Below, one piece after another: positions 1 to 9,290 of a stretch of 33,990 nt of DNA (the stretch's first letter is position 1; each line of letters opens with the position of its first letter). Under the pieces are notes generated by a model. The model was not told the DNA's origin. It was given only the letters and a program-made list of their open reading frames with translations, and did not search any database. Origin of the DNA: JALYNX01 sp040905925 (GTDB lineage Bacteria > Actinomycetota > Acidimicrobiia > Spongiisociales > ZC4RG35); NCBI GenBank assembly GCA_040905925.1, contig JBBDQO010000070.1:1-33990 (forward strand), in the 5' to 3' direction. A program made the position numbers and the translations under genes.

Positions 1-52
1 CGACGACCTGCTGTTTACAAGACAGCTGCTCTACCGACTGAGCTAACCCGGC
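1..52 (-). tRNA. tRNA-Thr (anticodon UGU), 3' part outside the window
   Basis: Read on the minus strand, the 5' end is at 52 with a 7-nt acceptor strand GCCGGGT. U8-A9-G10 and a D arm follow, then an anticodon stem GCTGT/ACAGC enclosing the loop CTTGTAA, which gives anticodon TGT for Thr ACA codons. The T arm and 3' acceptor strand lie beyond position 1. The rlmB stop codon falls inside this gene, so rlmB and the tRNA are probably co-transcribed. Confidence 0.93.
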
Positions 53-783
53 AATCCCGGCACACCGCGCCGAACCCTCATTATCTCAAACCCGGCCAGG
101 GCAGCGGAAACCGATGCGTTGAGACTCTCGCTCTCGTCCGCCATTGGGATCGAAACCACCAGATCACAACGCGCCATCGTGAGACGGCTCAGCCCGGCAC
201 CCTCGGCACCGACCACCATCGCCACCGGCTCGGTCAGAAGCTCGAGACCGAACAACTCGGTCGTCCCCGCGGTGTCGAGACCAACCACCCATAGGCCGTG
301 GTCCTTGAGTCGGCTCAGGGCCTCCGGGATCGATCCGACGACCGCGACCGGCAGCCGCTCCAGGGCCCCGGCGGCCGCCTTGAAGGCGACTGCCGACAAA
401 GGGGCAGCCCTCCGGGAAGCGACGAGCAACCCGGTCATCCCTGAGGCGGCTGCACTCCGAGCGATCGCCCCTACGTTGTGGGGATCCTCGATGTGATCGA
501 GAACCACCACCGCGGCCTTCTCCACGACGAGCTCGTCGACCGGAACCGGCAGGATCGGCCTGCATTCGGCCACCAGGCCCTGGGGAGTCTCGGTTTCGGC
601 CTGCGGTCGGACGTCGTCGACCATCGAAACCCGGTCCTCGCCGACCAATGTGATCAATGCCTCGACCTCGGCTCGCCCCCGGCGTCGGGATTCGACATAA
701 AGCCGAAGGACCCGGCCCGCCGCTGCGGCGGCCTCTATCGCGTGGAGACCCTCGACCCTATTTCCGAAGCCACTTGGTGCCAT
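43..783 (-). CDS. rlmB: TrmH-family 23S rRNA (guanosine-2'-O-)-methyltransferase
   Basis: This SpoU/TrmH-type knotted methyltransferase should 2'-O-methylate a ribose in rRNA using S-adenosylmethionine. All three SPOUT motifs are visible: motif 1 at residues 100-110 (DPHNVGAIARS), motif 2 at 191-199 (VGAEGAGLS) and motif 3 at 212-228 (IPM...ESLNASVSAA). The roughly 70-residue N-terminal substrate-binding domain of the RlmB subgroup is present, and 246 aa is normal for the family. The start lies inside the end of cysS (26-nt overlap), as in the actinobacterial cysS-rlmB pair. The TAG stop at 43-45 is bases 8-10 of the downstream tRNA-Thr, so the last ten bases are shared. Methylation of G2251 is the E. 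coli RlmB activity; the exact target here is inferred. Confidence 0.93.
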   Translation of the reverse strand: MAPSGFGNRVEGLHAIEAAAAAGRVLRLYVESRRRGRAEVEALITLVGEDRVSMVDDVRPQAETETPQGLVAECRPILPVPVDELVVEKAAVVVLDHIEDPHNVGAIARSAAASGMTGLLVASRRAAPLSAVAFKAAAGALERLPVAVVGSIPEALSRLKDHGLWVVGLDTAGTTELFGLELLTEPVAMVVGAEGAGLSRLTMARCDLVVSIPMADESESLNASVSAALAGFEIMRVRRGVPGLPG

Positions 784-2149
784 GTGGCCCGTCTTCGAGG
801 ATCACACCCACCCGGTCCAACTCGTCGCGAATCGCATCGGCCTCGTCGAATCGCTTCTCAGCCCGGGCTCGATTGCGCATCGCGACCAGTGTCTCCAGAA
901 TCTTGCCGTCGTCCCCTGTGATCCCGAACCGCTCCGCCAAATGCACCAGGTCGACGGAGTCCTCGGCAGGCGTGCTGGCATCGTCCAACCCGAGAACTTC
1001 GACAATCTCGGCCACGGCGCCGGCGATCGAAGAAGCGTCTCCGCCTTCATCGAGGATCCGATTGCCCTCCCTGACCAGGTCGAAGAGCAGGGAAATGGCT
1101 TTGGGTGTCCCGAAATCGTCGTCCATCACCTCAGCAAAGCGGGCCAACGCCTCGGGATCGGGCAGTCCGGCCTCAACCCGATCGCCGAACCGGTGCAATC
1201 GGTCCAGAGCCTCGGCGGCCTCGTCCAGAAGCTCCTCGGAGTAATCGAGAGGCGAGCGGTAGTGAGCCCGGAGATAGACAAGACGTAGTGCTCCACCCCC
1301 ATGGTCCTCCAAGAGCGTGGCGAGATCCACCACGATCCCGGTCGACTTGGACATCTTCTCCCCGCCGAGGTTGACCATGCCGTTGTGGAGCCAATAACGA
1401 CAGAAGGTCCTCCCTGTGGCTCCCTCGCTCTGAGCGATCTCGTTCTCATGATGGGGAAAGATGAGATCGGTTCCGCCACCGTGGATGTCGAAGTCCTCAC
1501 CGAGGTACTTCGAGGCCATTGCCGAGCATTCGATGTGCCACCCGGGGCGGCCCGACCCCCACGGTGAGTCCCACCAGGGCTCCCCCGGCTTGGCCGCCTT
1601 CCACAGTGCAAAGTCGAGGGGGTCCTGCTTCGCTTCGCCGACCTCGATCCGATAACCGGAGCGCAGCTCATCGGGGTCCATGCCTGACAGCTTCCCGTAA
1701 CCCTCCAACGAACGCACCGAGAAGTAGACGTCTCCTTCGGAGACATAGGCAAGGCCGCGATCGATGAGGGTCTGGATCAGGGAGATGATGTCAGGGATGT
1801 GCTCGGTCGCCTTGGGCTCGATGTCAGGCTCCAAGATCCCCAATGCCTCGTAGGCATCGGAGAACCGCTTCGCCATCTTCTCGGCAAGAGTCTCCACACT
1901 CTCCCCGGCCTCGAGGGCAGCGGCGATGATCTTGTCCTCGATGTCGGTGACATTGCGGACGAACAGCACGTCGTAACCCCGCCAGGCGAGATAACGCCGG
2001 ATCACATCGAAAGCGACCGCGGAGCGCCCGTGACCGACGTGGGGCTCGGATTGCACCGTCGGGCCACAGACGTACATGGCGACCTTGCCCTCGTCACGAG
2101 GATCGAAGGGGACGACCGCGCGGTGAAGCGTGCTGTGGACCCGGAGCAT
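758..2149 (-). CDS. cysS: Cysteinyl-tRNA synthetase
   Basis: This cytoplasmic class I aminoacyl-tRNA synthetase charges tRNA-Cys. The HIGH-type signature is HVGH at residues 37-40 and the KMSKS loop is at 265-269. The zinc ligands typical of the family are all in place: C28 (in CGPT), C208 (in WHIECSAM), H233 and E237 (in PHHENE). At 463 aa it is full length, with a helical anticodon-binding C-terminus. MshC, its mycothiol-pathway paralogue, is shorter and lacks this C-terminal domain, so the synthetase call is firm. It begins 9 nt after the ispF stop, reading on the minus strand, and runs 26 nt into rlmB. This implies one transcript carD-ispF-cysS-rlmB. Confidence 0.96.
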   Translation of the reverse strand: MLRVHSTLHRAVVPFDPRDEGKVAMYVCGPTVQSEPHVGHGRSAVAFDVIRRYLAWRGYDVLFVRNVTDIEDKIIAAALEAGESVETLAEKMAKRFSDAYEALGILEPDIEPKATEHIPDIISLIQTLIDRGLAYVSEGDVYFSVRSLEGYGKLSGMDPDELRSGYRIEVGEAKQDPLDFALWKAAKPGEPWWDSPWGSGRPGWHIECSAMASKYLGEDFDIHGGGTDLIFPHHENEIAQSEGATGRTFCRYWLHNGMVNLGGEKMSKSTGIVVDLATLLEDHGGGALRLVYLRAHYRSPLDYSEELLDEAAEALDRLHRFGDRVEAGLPDPEALARFAEVMDDDFGTPKAISLLFDLVREGNRILDEGGDASSIAGAVAEIVEVLGLDDASTPAEDSVDLVHLAERFGITGDDGKILETLVAMRNRARAEKRFDEADAIRDELDRVGVILEDGPHGTKWLRK

Positions 2150-2158
2150 CGCCAGATG

Positions 2159-2662
2159 TTACGGCAGGGCGCCCACGGTGACCACAGCCACCACTGCCAG
2201 ACCTTCGCCGCTGCCGATGAACCCGAGACCGTCGGTGGTGGTGGCTTTGACCGAAACCGACTCCACAGCCAGACCAAGGGCCTCGGCGAGACGAGCCCGG
2301 ATTTCCCCACGGAAGAAAGCGATTCGGACCGTCTCTGCGATCACCGTCGCATCGACATGGCTGACCTGCCAGCCGGACTTGGTCGCCATGACCACGGTCC
2401 GTCCCAGGAGCTCCATGGAGTCGGCCCCCTTCAGGGCAGGGTCATCGGATGGGAAGTGCTCGCCGAGGTCGCCCAGCGAACACGCCCCTAGAAGAGCGTC
2501 GATCACCGCATGGGCGAGCACATCACCATCGGAGGTTGCCGAAACTCCAACGGTCTCCGAAACGGTTACCCCACCAAGGAGAAGGGGGGGCTTGCCGTTG
2601 AGCGGGTGAGCATCGAACCCCCAACCGACCTGGAAGCCGGCCGGTGACACCTCCGGGCTCAT
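2159..2662 (-). CDS. ispF: 2-C-methyl-D-erythritol 2,4-cyclodiphosphate synthase
   Basis: IspF catalyses the fifth step of the MEP isoprenoid pathway, closing CDP-ME-2-phosphate to MEcPP with loss of CMP. The metal-binding DxH is present as GWGFDAHPL near residues 13-21 (DAH where DVH is usual). The conserved SDGDVLAHAVIDALLGA segment holds the third metal ligand, and the FPSDD and KATTTDGLGF signatures follow. Length (167 aa) is normal. Its ATG overlaps the carD stop as ATGA, so it is translationally coupled to carD. In many actinobacteria ispD sits between carD and ispF; here there is no room for it, so ispD must be elsewhere in the genome. The product feeds the isoprenoid pool used by the polyprenyl synthase at 17457. 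Confidence 0.95.
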   Translation of the reverse strand: MSPEVSPAGFQVGWGFDAHPLNGKPPLLLGGVTVSETVGVSATSDGDVLAHAVIDALLGACSLGDLGEHFPSDDPALKGADSMELLGRTVVMATKSGWQVSHVDATVIAETVRIAFFRGEIRARLAEALGLAVESVSVKATTTDGLGFIGSGEGLAVVAVVTVGALP

Positions 2663-3171
2663 TCCTCTTCGGTTTCGACCGTAGGTAGGGCCCGGTCCAG
2701 TCTCTTGATCGCCTCGTCCTCGTCGATCTCGAGACTGAAGGCGAGCTCAGAGCTCAAAGTGAGCCGTGCCTTGGAGAGCATCCGCTTCAGAGCCGGGCTG
2801 ATGCCTTTCGTCTGCTGGGCGAAAGAGAGATCCCGCACCACCTCGGCGACCTGGAAGATGTCGCCTGAAGTCATCTTCTCGTTGAGGACTTTGTACCAGC
2901 GGCTCCAATTGGCGCCTGCTTCCTCGGGCTCACCCTTGAGCGACTTGAGCACGTCTCTCGACCTGGTCTTGGAGATAACCGGCCGGATCAGGTCGTCGAC
3001 CTTGTCCAAGGGAACCATCACGGTGAGCTGCTCGGTGGCGATGTTGAGGACGAAGTAGTCCTGCTTCTTGCCCCCGAACTCCTGCTTGATCTTCTTCTGG
3101 ATGGTGGCGGCTCCGTGCTGGGGATGGACCACCTTGTCGCCTACCGCGTACTTAGATGCGTTTTGAGCCAT
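2659..3171 (-). CDS. carD: CarD-family RNA polymerase-binding transcription regulator
   Basis: CarD binds the RNAP beta subunit through its N-terminal Tudor-like RID domain and stabilises open complexes, notably at rRNA promoters. The protein begins MAQNASKYAVGDKVVHPQHGAA, the typical RID opening. The C-terminal helical DNA-binding part contains the conserved NWSRWYKVLNEKM segment, whose Trp wedges the upstream edge of the bubble in mycobacterial CarD. The frame stays open upstream, but the extra 51 residues are low-complexity and unlike the family, so I place the start at the ATG at 3169-3171 (170 aa). A TACAAT box 12 nt upstream of that ATG could be a -10 element; no good -35 is visible. 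It overlaps ispF by 4 nt and follows disA by 31 nt. Confidence 0.93.
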   Translation of the reverse strand: MAQNASKYAVGDKVVHPQHGAATIQKKIKQEFGGKKQDYFVLNIATEQLTVMVPLDKVDDLIRPVISKTRSRDVLKSLKGEPEEAGANWSRWYKVLNEKMTSGDIFQVAEVVRDLSFAQQTKGISPALKRMLSKARLTLSSELAFSLEIDEDEAIKRLDRALPTVETEEE

Positions 3172-3202
3172 GAGCGGGGGCGGATTGTACCGGTGGCCGG
3201 CC

Positions 3203-4264
3203 TCAATCCAGCACGGGCTCCCATTCGTGGGCCGAGTCGAGCAACCGGTCGAAGAAGGCCCTGAGCTGGCCGGCCCGGGTCTCGCCCACCCCCTCGATCG
3301 CGAGGAGTGCCTCCTGGCTGGCATTGAGGAGCTTCGAGACCGAGCCGAAACGACGGATGATGTCGTCGCGGACCGAGTCGGGAAGCCTTCCCACCTGGGA
3401 CAGGATGCGAAAACCGCGGGGTTGGGCCGGGTCGTCCAGATCGGGGAAGTCCAGCTCTGAGCCGACCCGACTCGGATCCTCCAATTCGGTCCCGGTCAAA
3501 GCCTTGAGCCGGTCATTGGCCCGAGCGACTGAGTTGCTCCGCAACGGTCGGAGATAGTCCTGGAGAATCGCTCTCTTGATGAAGTCGACCCCGGCCATCA
3601 AGTCGTTGAGCTGAAGCGAGACAATTCGTCCTTCTTCCCCGAGGGTCAGGGCACGGGCTTCCACGACCTTGCCGAGACGATCGAGGAGCTCAGCCCGTTG
3701 CAGGACCGTCACCGCCGAGCGGTGGGTGGCGAGCCCGGTCACCTCGAGACGGGTGAGACGCATGTCCGAATCGTTGAGCCGGCTCCGTAACCTGTCGAGG
3801 CTCTGCAATTCCTGATTGACGTGGGCGGTCACCTCGGTCGGGGTGGCCAGTTCTATCTTCTGGTGGTCGTAGTAGAGGGTGGCCACCCTTCTCCCCTCAC
3901 TGACCGCCACCACGGGTTTGCCTGTTTGGGCAGCCATGCGCTCGGCGGTCCGGTGCCGGGCGCCGGTTTCATCGGTGGGGATCGAACCGCTGGGGACAAA
4001 ATGCACCGCGGCCGCCACGATGATCTCCCACTCGTCGTCGAGGACGATCCCACCGTCCATCTTGGAAAGCTCAGCGAGACGGGCCGGGGTGAACTTGGTT
4101 CGTTTCAGGCTGAACCCGCCGGAGCTCGCTGCGTCGACAGCGGAGCCATTGCCGAGGACGACCAGACCTCCCTTGCCCTGCTGAATGATCCGTTCCAGCG
4201 CCCTGCGCATCGGGGTCCCCGGCGCCAGACGTTCCAGGGTCTCGTTGATCGATGGGTCACCCAC
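3203..4264 (-). CDS. disA: DNA integrity scanning diadenylate cyclase DisA
   Basis: DisA makes c-di-AMP from two ATP and stalls at branched DNA. The DAC domain (about residues 10-140) carries the RHR motif at 103-105 within GARHRTAER. The other catalytic motif reads D70-G71-G72, where DisA proteins normally have DGA, and the residue before RHR is Ala where GTRHR is usual. A helical spine follows, with a C-terminal helix-hairpin-helix region (SKLLNASQEALLAIEGVGETRAGQL). Length 353 aa is normal. The start is GTG (GTG GGT GAC CCA); the Shine-Dalgarno is weak. It lies 99 nt after radA on the same strand, the usual DisA-RadA pairing, in which RadA restrains DisA activity. Both motif changes are conservative, so I expect an active enzyme, but this is not certain. 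Confidence 0.93.
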   Translation of the reverse strand: MGDPSINETLERLAPGTPMRRALERIIQQGKGGLVVLGNGSAVDAASSGGFSLKRTKFTPARLAELSKMDGGIVLDDEWEIIVAAAVHFVPSGSIPTDETGARHRTAERMAAQTGKPVVAVSEGRRVATLYYDHQKIELATPTEVTAHVNQELQSLDRLRSRLNDSDMRLTRLEVTGLATHRSAVTVLQRAELLDRLGKVVEARALTLGEEGRIVSLQLNDLMAGVDFIKRAILQDYLRPLRSNSVARANDRLKALTGTELEDPSRVGSELDFPDLDDPAQPRGFRILSQVGRLPDSVRDDIIRRFGSVSKLLNASQEALLAIEGVGETRAGQLRAFFDRLLDSAHEWEPVLD

Positions 4265-4363
4265 GTCGGCAGGCTATCAGTTTGATTTGCCGGCCGACTT
4301 TGGCCTCGATCTCCCTCCGAGATTGGGAGCCACAGGTCCGTATATGACCCCTGGTCGTCCCAA

Positions 4364-5662
<1,299 letters not shown>

Positions 5663-5681
5663 TCAACGACACCGTATCCGG

Positions 5682-5804
5682 TTAGCGATTGCGACGTCGC
5701 ACCGCCAGAATGAGCGCCGCCACCAGACACATGACGAGGATGATCCCGGCCAGTAACGAGCCTGACGTCCAGGGCTCGTAGGTTCTGACCGTCGACACCA
5801 ACAT
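5682..5804 (-). CDS. 40-aa single-pass membrane peptide (putative)
   Basis: I read an ATG at 5802-5804 and a TAA at 5682-5684 on the minus strand. The peptide begins MLVSTVRTYEPW, continues into a hydrophobic stretch of about 18 residues (LLAGIILVMCLVAALILA), and ends in the positively charged tail VRRRNR. That charge pattern suggests an N-out/C-in single transmembrane helix. It ends 19 nt before radA, reading in the same direction. No strong Shine-Dalgarno precedes the ATG. I do not recognise a family. Support comes only from the clean hydrophobic-plus-basic composition and the close spacing to radA, so the call is tentative. Confidence 0.5.
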   Translation of the reverse strand: MLVSTVRTYEPWTSGSLLAGIILVMCLVAALILAVRRRNR

Positions 5805-5836
5805 GCCCGTGGCACAATACCGGTCCTAGGAGGGAC

Positions 5837-6781
5837 GTGGCTTCACGGAAATGTGATCAGTGCGGCGCGACCGTACCGCGGGACGAGCAGTTCTGCCCGT
5901 CCTGTGGTTCGTTCATGGACCCACTGGTGCCGGAGCCGGCGGCGCGACGCGACAACATCATCTCGGTGAGCTCCGATGGGAACTACGAAGAGTTCAACCT
6001 CGACAACCCACCGCGCGAGGACTCACCCAGAGGGAGAGGGACCTCGGACCGCGGCAGCGTGTCTTGTCCTTCGTGTGGGGCGTCCAACCCGCCCTCCAAC
6101 CGACATTGCCAGGAATGTGGGGCGCGGCTGCGACAGGGACCCTTGCCCACCGCCCCCCGCCCTGCGGTCCAGGCGACGGCAGGGGTGCGAGCCGCGCTCG
6201 CCATCAGTGCTCTGCTTTTTGGAGTGGTGGTGATCGCCCTCCTCTTCAATGTCTTCAATGGGGAGGCCGCCACGTCATCGACGACATTGGCGGAGACAAG
6301 CACCACTTCGGCGGCAGTGCAGGAAATCGGTCCCATAGAACCGATCGGGGTCGAATGCGCACCCCCCGGCATCGGGTCCTTCATCTGTGACAACCTGATA
6401 ACGGGCACCGCGGACGAGTATCAGATCACTTTCGAGGACCTGGCCGAAGGCGACAACATCGTGATCAGACTCACCTTCCGAGAAGGCATGACAGTCACCC
6501 GCATCGATTGGTCGAACATCGAAGATCCGACCCGGTTCAAGCAGAACTACCGGGCCCATGGCATCGTGATCAATGCCGAGGACGCCATAACCACCGTCCC
6601 CGTCCAACTCGAGGACGGCTCGGGCACCACGGAAATCCCATTTGCGGCGATCGACGCCGATTGGATCGAGATCACCATCGAGAGCGCCTACACCGCCGAG
6701 GTCACCGAAGGCAACGTCTTCACCGAGTTGGCGATCCAGGAGATCACGGTGATCGGTCGCCCCTCCACCGCGGAGGGTTAA
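5837..6781 (+). CDS. Double zinc-ribbon membrane protein with a C-terminal beta-sandwich (NADase-type glycan-binding-like) domain
   Basis: A perfect Shine-Dalgarno AGGAGGG at 5828-5834 fixes the GTG start. Two zinc ribbons lie in the N-terminal, presumably cytoplasmic part: C6/C9/C20/C23 and C77/C80/C91/C94. A single transmembrane helix follows at about residues 118-139. Next is a Ser/Thr-rich linker (about 143-158) and an extracytoplasmic domain of about 150 residues. That domain's pattern (VTRIDW, then a V-x-LEDG strand, then WIEITIESAY, then LAIQEITVIG) resembles the discoidin-like domains annotated as NADase-type glycan-binding in actinobacterial zinc-ribbon proteins. Function is unknown. 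It may sense or bind something outside the membrane and signal through the ribbons, but that is inference. It stands alone, divergent from radA and convergent with the ABC importer. Confidence 0.85.
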   Translation: MASRKCDQCGATVPRDEQFCPSCGSFMDPLVPEPAARRDNIISVSSDGNYEEFNLDNPPREDSPRGRGTSDRGSVSCPSCGASNPPSNRHCQECGARLRQGPLPTAPRPAVQATAGVRAALAISALLFGVVVIALLFNVFNGEAATSSTTLAETSTTSAAVQEIGPIEPIGVECAPPGIGSFICDNLITGTADEYQITFEDLAEGDNIVIRLTFREGMTVTRIDWSNIEDPTRFKQNYRAHGIVINAEDAITTVPVQLEDGSGTTEIPFAAIDADWIEITIESAYTAEVTEGNVFTELAIQEITVIGRPSTAEG

Positions 6782-6810
6782 ACACCCCCGACTGCGATGC
6801 CGGAACGCGC

Positions 6811-8085
6811 CTATTCCTTGATATAGGGCTGGCCGTCGGCAGCGGGCGGGCGCGACCTTCCGACCACCCCTGCCACCACGATGATGGTGACGATGTAAGG
6901 CGTCATCGAGAGGAACTCCGATGGGATCGGTGTTCCCAGGATGCCGAGTTTCTGCTGCAGGGCGCGGGCGAATCCGAACACCAGCCCTGCCCCGAGGGCA
7001 CCCAGCGGCATCCACCGCCCGAAGATCATCGCAGCGAGGCCGATGAAGCCGATGCCGGCGGTGAGGTTCTCCTCGAACCGCGACACTTGGGACAGGGTGA
7101 GGAATGCCCCGCCAAATCCGGCGATGAGACCACCAAGGATCACGTTGCGATAGCGGGTGCGGTAGACGTTGATGCCAACGGTGTCAGCAGCCTTGGGATG
7201 TTCCCCGACCGACCGTGAGCGCAGACCCCAACGGGTGTAGAAGAGACCGAAGTGAAGCACGATCGCCAAGATGAAAGTCGCGTAGACGAACAGGCTGTGG
7301 TCGAAGAACATCGTCCCGAGCACCGGGATGTCGCCCAGGATCGGGATCTTGATGGATGGGAAGCTGCCGGGCGAGTTCAGGTGCTGCGCCTCAGAGAGAA
7401 CACGCCGGGCCAGAAACGACGTGAGACCCAGAGCGAAGATGTTGATGACCACCCCTGCGATGATCTGGTCGACACGGAACTTGATGGCCAGCACCGCGAG
7501 TATCGCTCCGAGGATGGCCCCAGTCAGCATCGCACCGATCAGACCGGCCCAGATCCCCCATGCCGAACCCATGATCGTGCCTACGAACGCAGCCGTGAGC
7601 AGCTGGCCTTCGATGGCGATGTTGATAACCGCAACCCTCTCGCACATCAGGCCGCACAGAGCACCGAGGGTCACCGCCACCGACAGGACCACCGTCGAAC
7701 GAAGCATTCCAACGAGGCTGAACGAGTTACCGGCTGCGGCCCACGTCAGGAAAGCCAGGGCAATCAGACCCAAACCGATGGCCAGCGCCAGATTCGTCCG
7801 GCTTAGGTGGGACTTGCGCAAAACAAAGCCACCAAGAAAGGCGAGAGTGGCGGCAACCACGAACGCCAGCCATCGGGAGTTGACCTCCCACGAGAGATCC
7901 TGGAACCGCTCGCCCGGCAACGACAGGTTGAAGGTGGATCGGGTCCCGGACTCCACCCCTAGTCCGAACACCCAGAAGACAAAGCCCGCAAGTAACAGCA
8001 GCACCACCCCGATGACCGTGGCCCGGCGCTCCTCGGGCGTGGCGCGACGTTGGACCGCCGTCTCGGCAGTCATGGTGGACGTCAC
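6811..8085 (-). CDS. ABC transporter permease, nucleoside/simple-sugar type (NupQ/YufQ-like)
   Basis: This is a BPD_transp_2 family membrane permease with about ten hydrophobic segments. It carries the family hallmark AVINIAIEGQLLTAAFVG near residue 155 and the EHPKAADTVGIN segment of the nucleoside/BMP subgroup. I place the start at GTG 8083-8085: it overlaps the upstream permease stop as GTGA and is preceded by a GGGGTGGGG purine run. A GTG nine bases further upstream and an ATG at 8071-8073 are alternatives. It is the last gene of the importer operon and is paired with the permease at 8082-9290; the two should form the heterodimeric channel. The substrate is inferred from the BMP-type binding protein. 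Confidence 0.92.
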   Translation of the reverse strand: MTSTMTAETAVQRRATPEERRATVIGVVLLLLAGFVFWVFGLGVESGTRSTFNLSLPGERFQDLSWEVNSRWLAFVVAATLAFLGGFVLRKSHLSRTNLALAIGLGLIALAFLTWAAAGNSFSLVGMLRSTVVLSVAVTLGALCGLMCERVAVINIAIEGQLLTAAFVGTIMGSAWGIWAGLIGAMLTGAILGAILAVLAIKFRVDQIIAGVVINIFALGLTSFLARRVLSEAQHLNSPGSFPSIKIPILGDIPVLGTMFFDHSLFVYATFILAIVLHFGLFYTRWGLRSRSVGEHPKAADTVGINVYRTRYRNVILGGLIAGFGGAFLTLSQVSRFEENLTAGIGFIGLAAMIFGRWMPLGALGAGLVFGFARALQQKLGILGTPIPSEFLSMTPYIVTIIVVAGVVGRSRPPAADGQPYIKE

Positions 8086-9290
8086 GCGCCCCACCCCGTC
8101 GAGATCGTGGGCTTGGTCTCCTCTTCCGGCGCTTGGATCCGGTAGATGGCACGCACCAGCTCGGGTGCTGCAATCAACACGATGACCAGGGCCTGGAGCA
8201 CGAGAACCAGATCGACCGGGATACCTGCGGCGCCTTGCATTTCCCGACCCCCGGCGCGCAACGCGCCAAAGAGAAGACCCGCGAAGAGGACTCCGATGGG
8301 ATTGGACCGCCCGAGAAGGGCCAACGCAATCGCGTCAAATCCGATGGTCCCGGCGAAGCCCGAAATCCCCCGATACGGCTCCAGGCCGAGAACCTGAGTC
8401 GTCCCGGCAATCCCGGCAAGTGCACCCGAGACTGCCATGACGCCGACGTATATCCGGGCCACGTTCATGCCGGCGTAGCGGCCACCGTGCGGGTTGTACC
8501 CCACGGCCCGGAACTCGAATCCGATGGTGGAGCGGTACATGAGCCACCACACGACGCCAACTGCCGCAAGTGCGATGAGAAGACCAATGTTCACTCGGTA
8601 GTCACCCAACGTCGGGAACTGGGCCGAAGGATTGATCGGCTTGGAGAGAGGGTCGTTTCGTCCCGGCGCCTGAAAGACCGATGTCTTCAGCAGGAAGTCG
8701 ACCAGGAACAGAGCTATGAAATTGAGCATGATGGTGGTGATGACCTCATGGGCCCCGGTGCGAGCCTTGAGAAGGCCGGCGATACCTGCCCAGATGGCGC
8801 CCCCGATCATTGCCGCGACGATCGCCAGAGGAATGTGGAGTATGCCGGGAAGGGACACGCCGAATCCCACCCACAGCCCGGCCATGCCGCCGATGTGCAT
8901 TTGACCATTGACCCCGATGTTGAAGAGCCCGGCCTGGAACCCAACGGCAACGGCGAGGCCGGCAAGGATCAGCGGCGCGGCCGCGAAGAGTGTCTCGGTC
9001 CAGGCTCTCGGCGAGCCGAGTGAACCAACGAAGAGCGCCCTGTAGGCGTCCCCGATCCCGCTCAGCGTCAACCGGAGTGCTTCCCCGGGGTCGTCTCCCC
9101 AGATGGCGAGAGTGTCCAGGTCGGTCAAGGCAATGATCACGCCACCTATGAGCAACGCCGTGAGCACAGCGAGCCCCGGAATCACGACGGCCGTTTGAAG
9201 CGAACTCCCGACACCGGTCATGCGCCTTACCCGCTCGGCGACCTGGTGGTCAGTCGACCTATCCTCGGGGCCAGGGCCGCCTTCGCTCAC
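8082..9290 (-). CDS. ABC transporter permease, nucleoside/simple-sugar type (NupP/YufP-like)
   Basis: This is the partner permease of the BPD_transp_2 family, with about nine or ten membrane helices. The GLFNIGVNGQMHIGG segment near residue 120 and GAHEVITTIMLNFIA near residue 180 are typical of the purine-nucleoside (PnrA/BMP) importers, as is the EFRAVGYNPHGGRYAGMN stretch in the cytoplasmic loop. The start is GTG at 9288-9290, overlapping the ATPase stop as GTGA, so the three importer genes are translationally coupled. A hydrophilic 30-residue N-terminus precedes the first helix. The 402-aa length fits the family. Confidence 0.92.
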   Translation of the reverse strand: MSEGGPGPEDRSTDHQVAERVRRMTGVGSSLQTAVVIPGLAVLTALLIGGVIIALTDLDTLAIWGDDPGEALRLTLSGIGDAYRALFVGSLGSPRAWTETLFAAAPLILAGLAVAVGFQAGLFNIGVNGQMHIGGMAGLWVGFGVSLPGILHIPLAIVAAMIGGAIWAGIAGLLKARTGAHEVITTIMLNFIALFLVDFLLKTSVFQAPGRNDPLSKPINPSAQFPTLGDYRVNIGLLIALAAVGVVWWLMYRSTIGFEFRAVGYNPHGGRYAGMNVARIYVGVMAVSGALAGIAGTTQVLGLEPYRGISGFAGTIGFDAIALALLGRSNPIGVLFAGLLFGALRAGGREMQGAAGIPVDLVLVLQALVIVLIAAPELVRAIYRIQAPEEETKPTISTGWGA

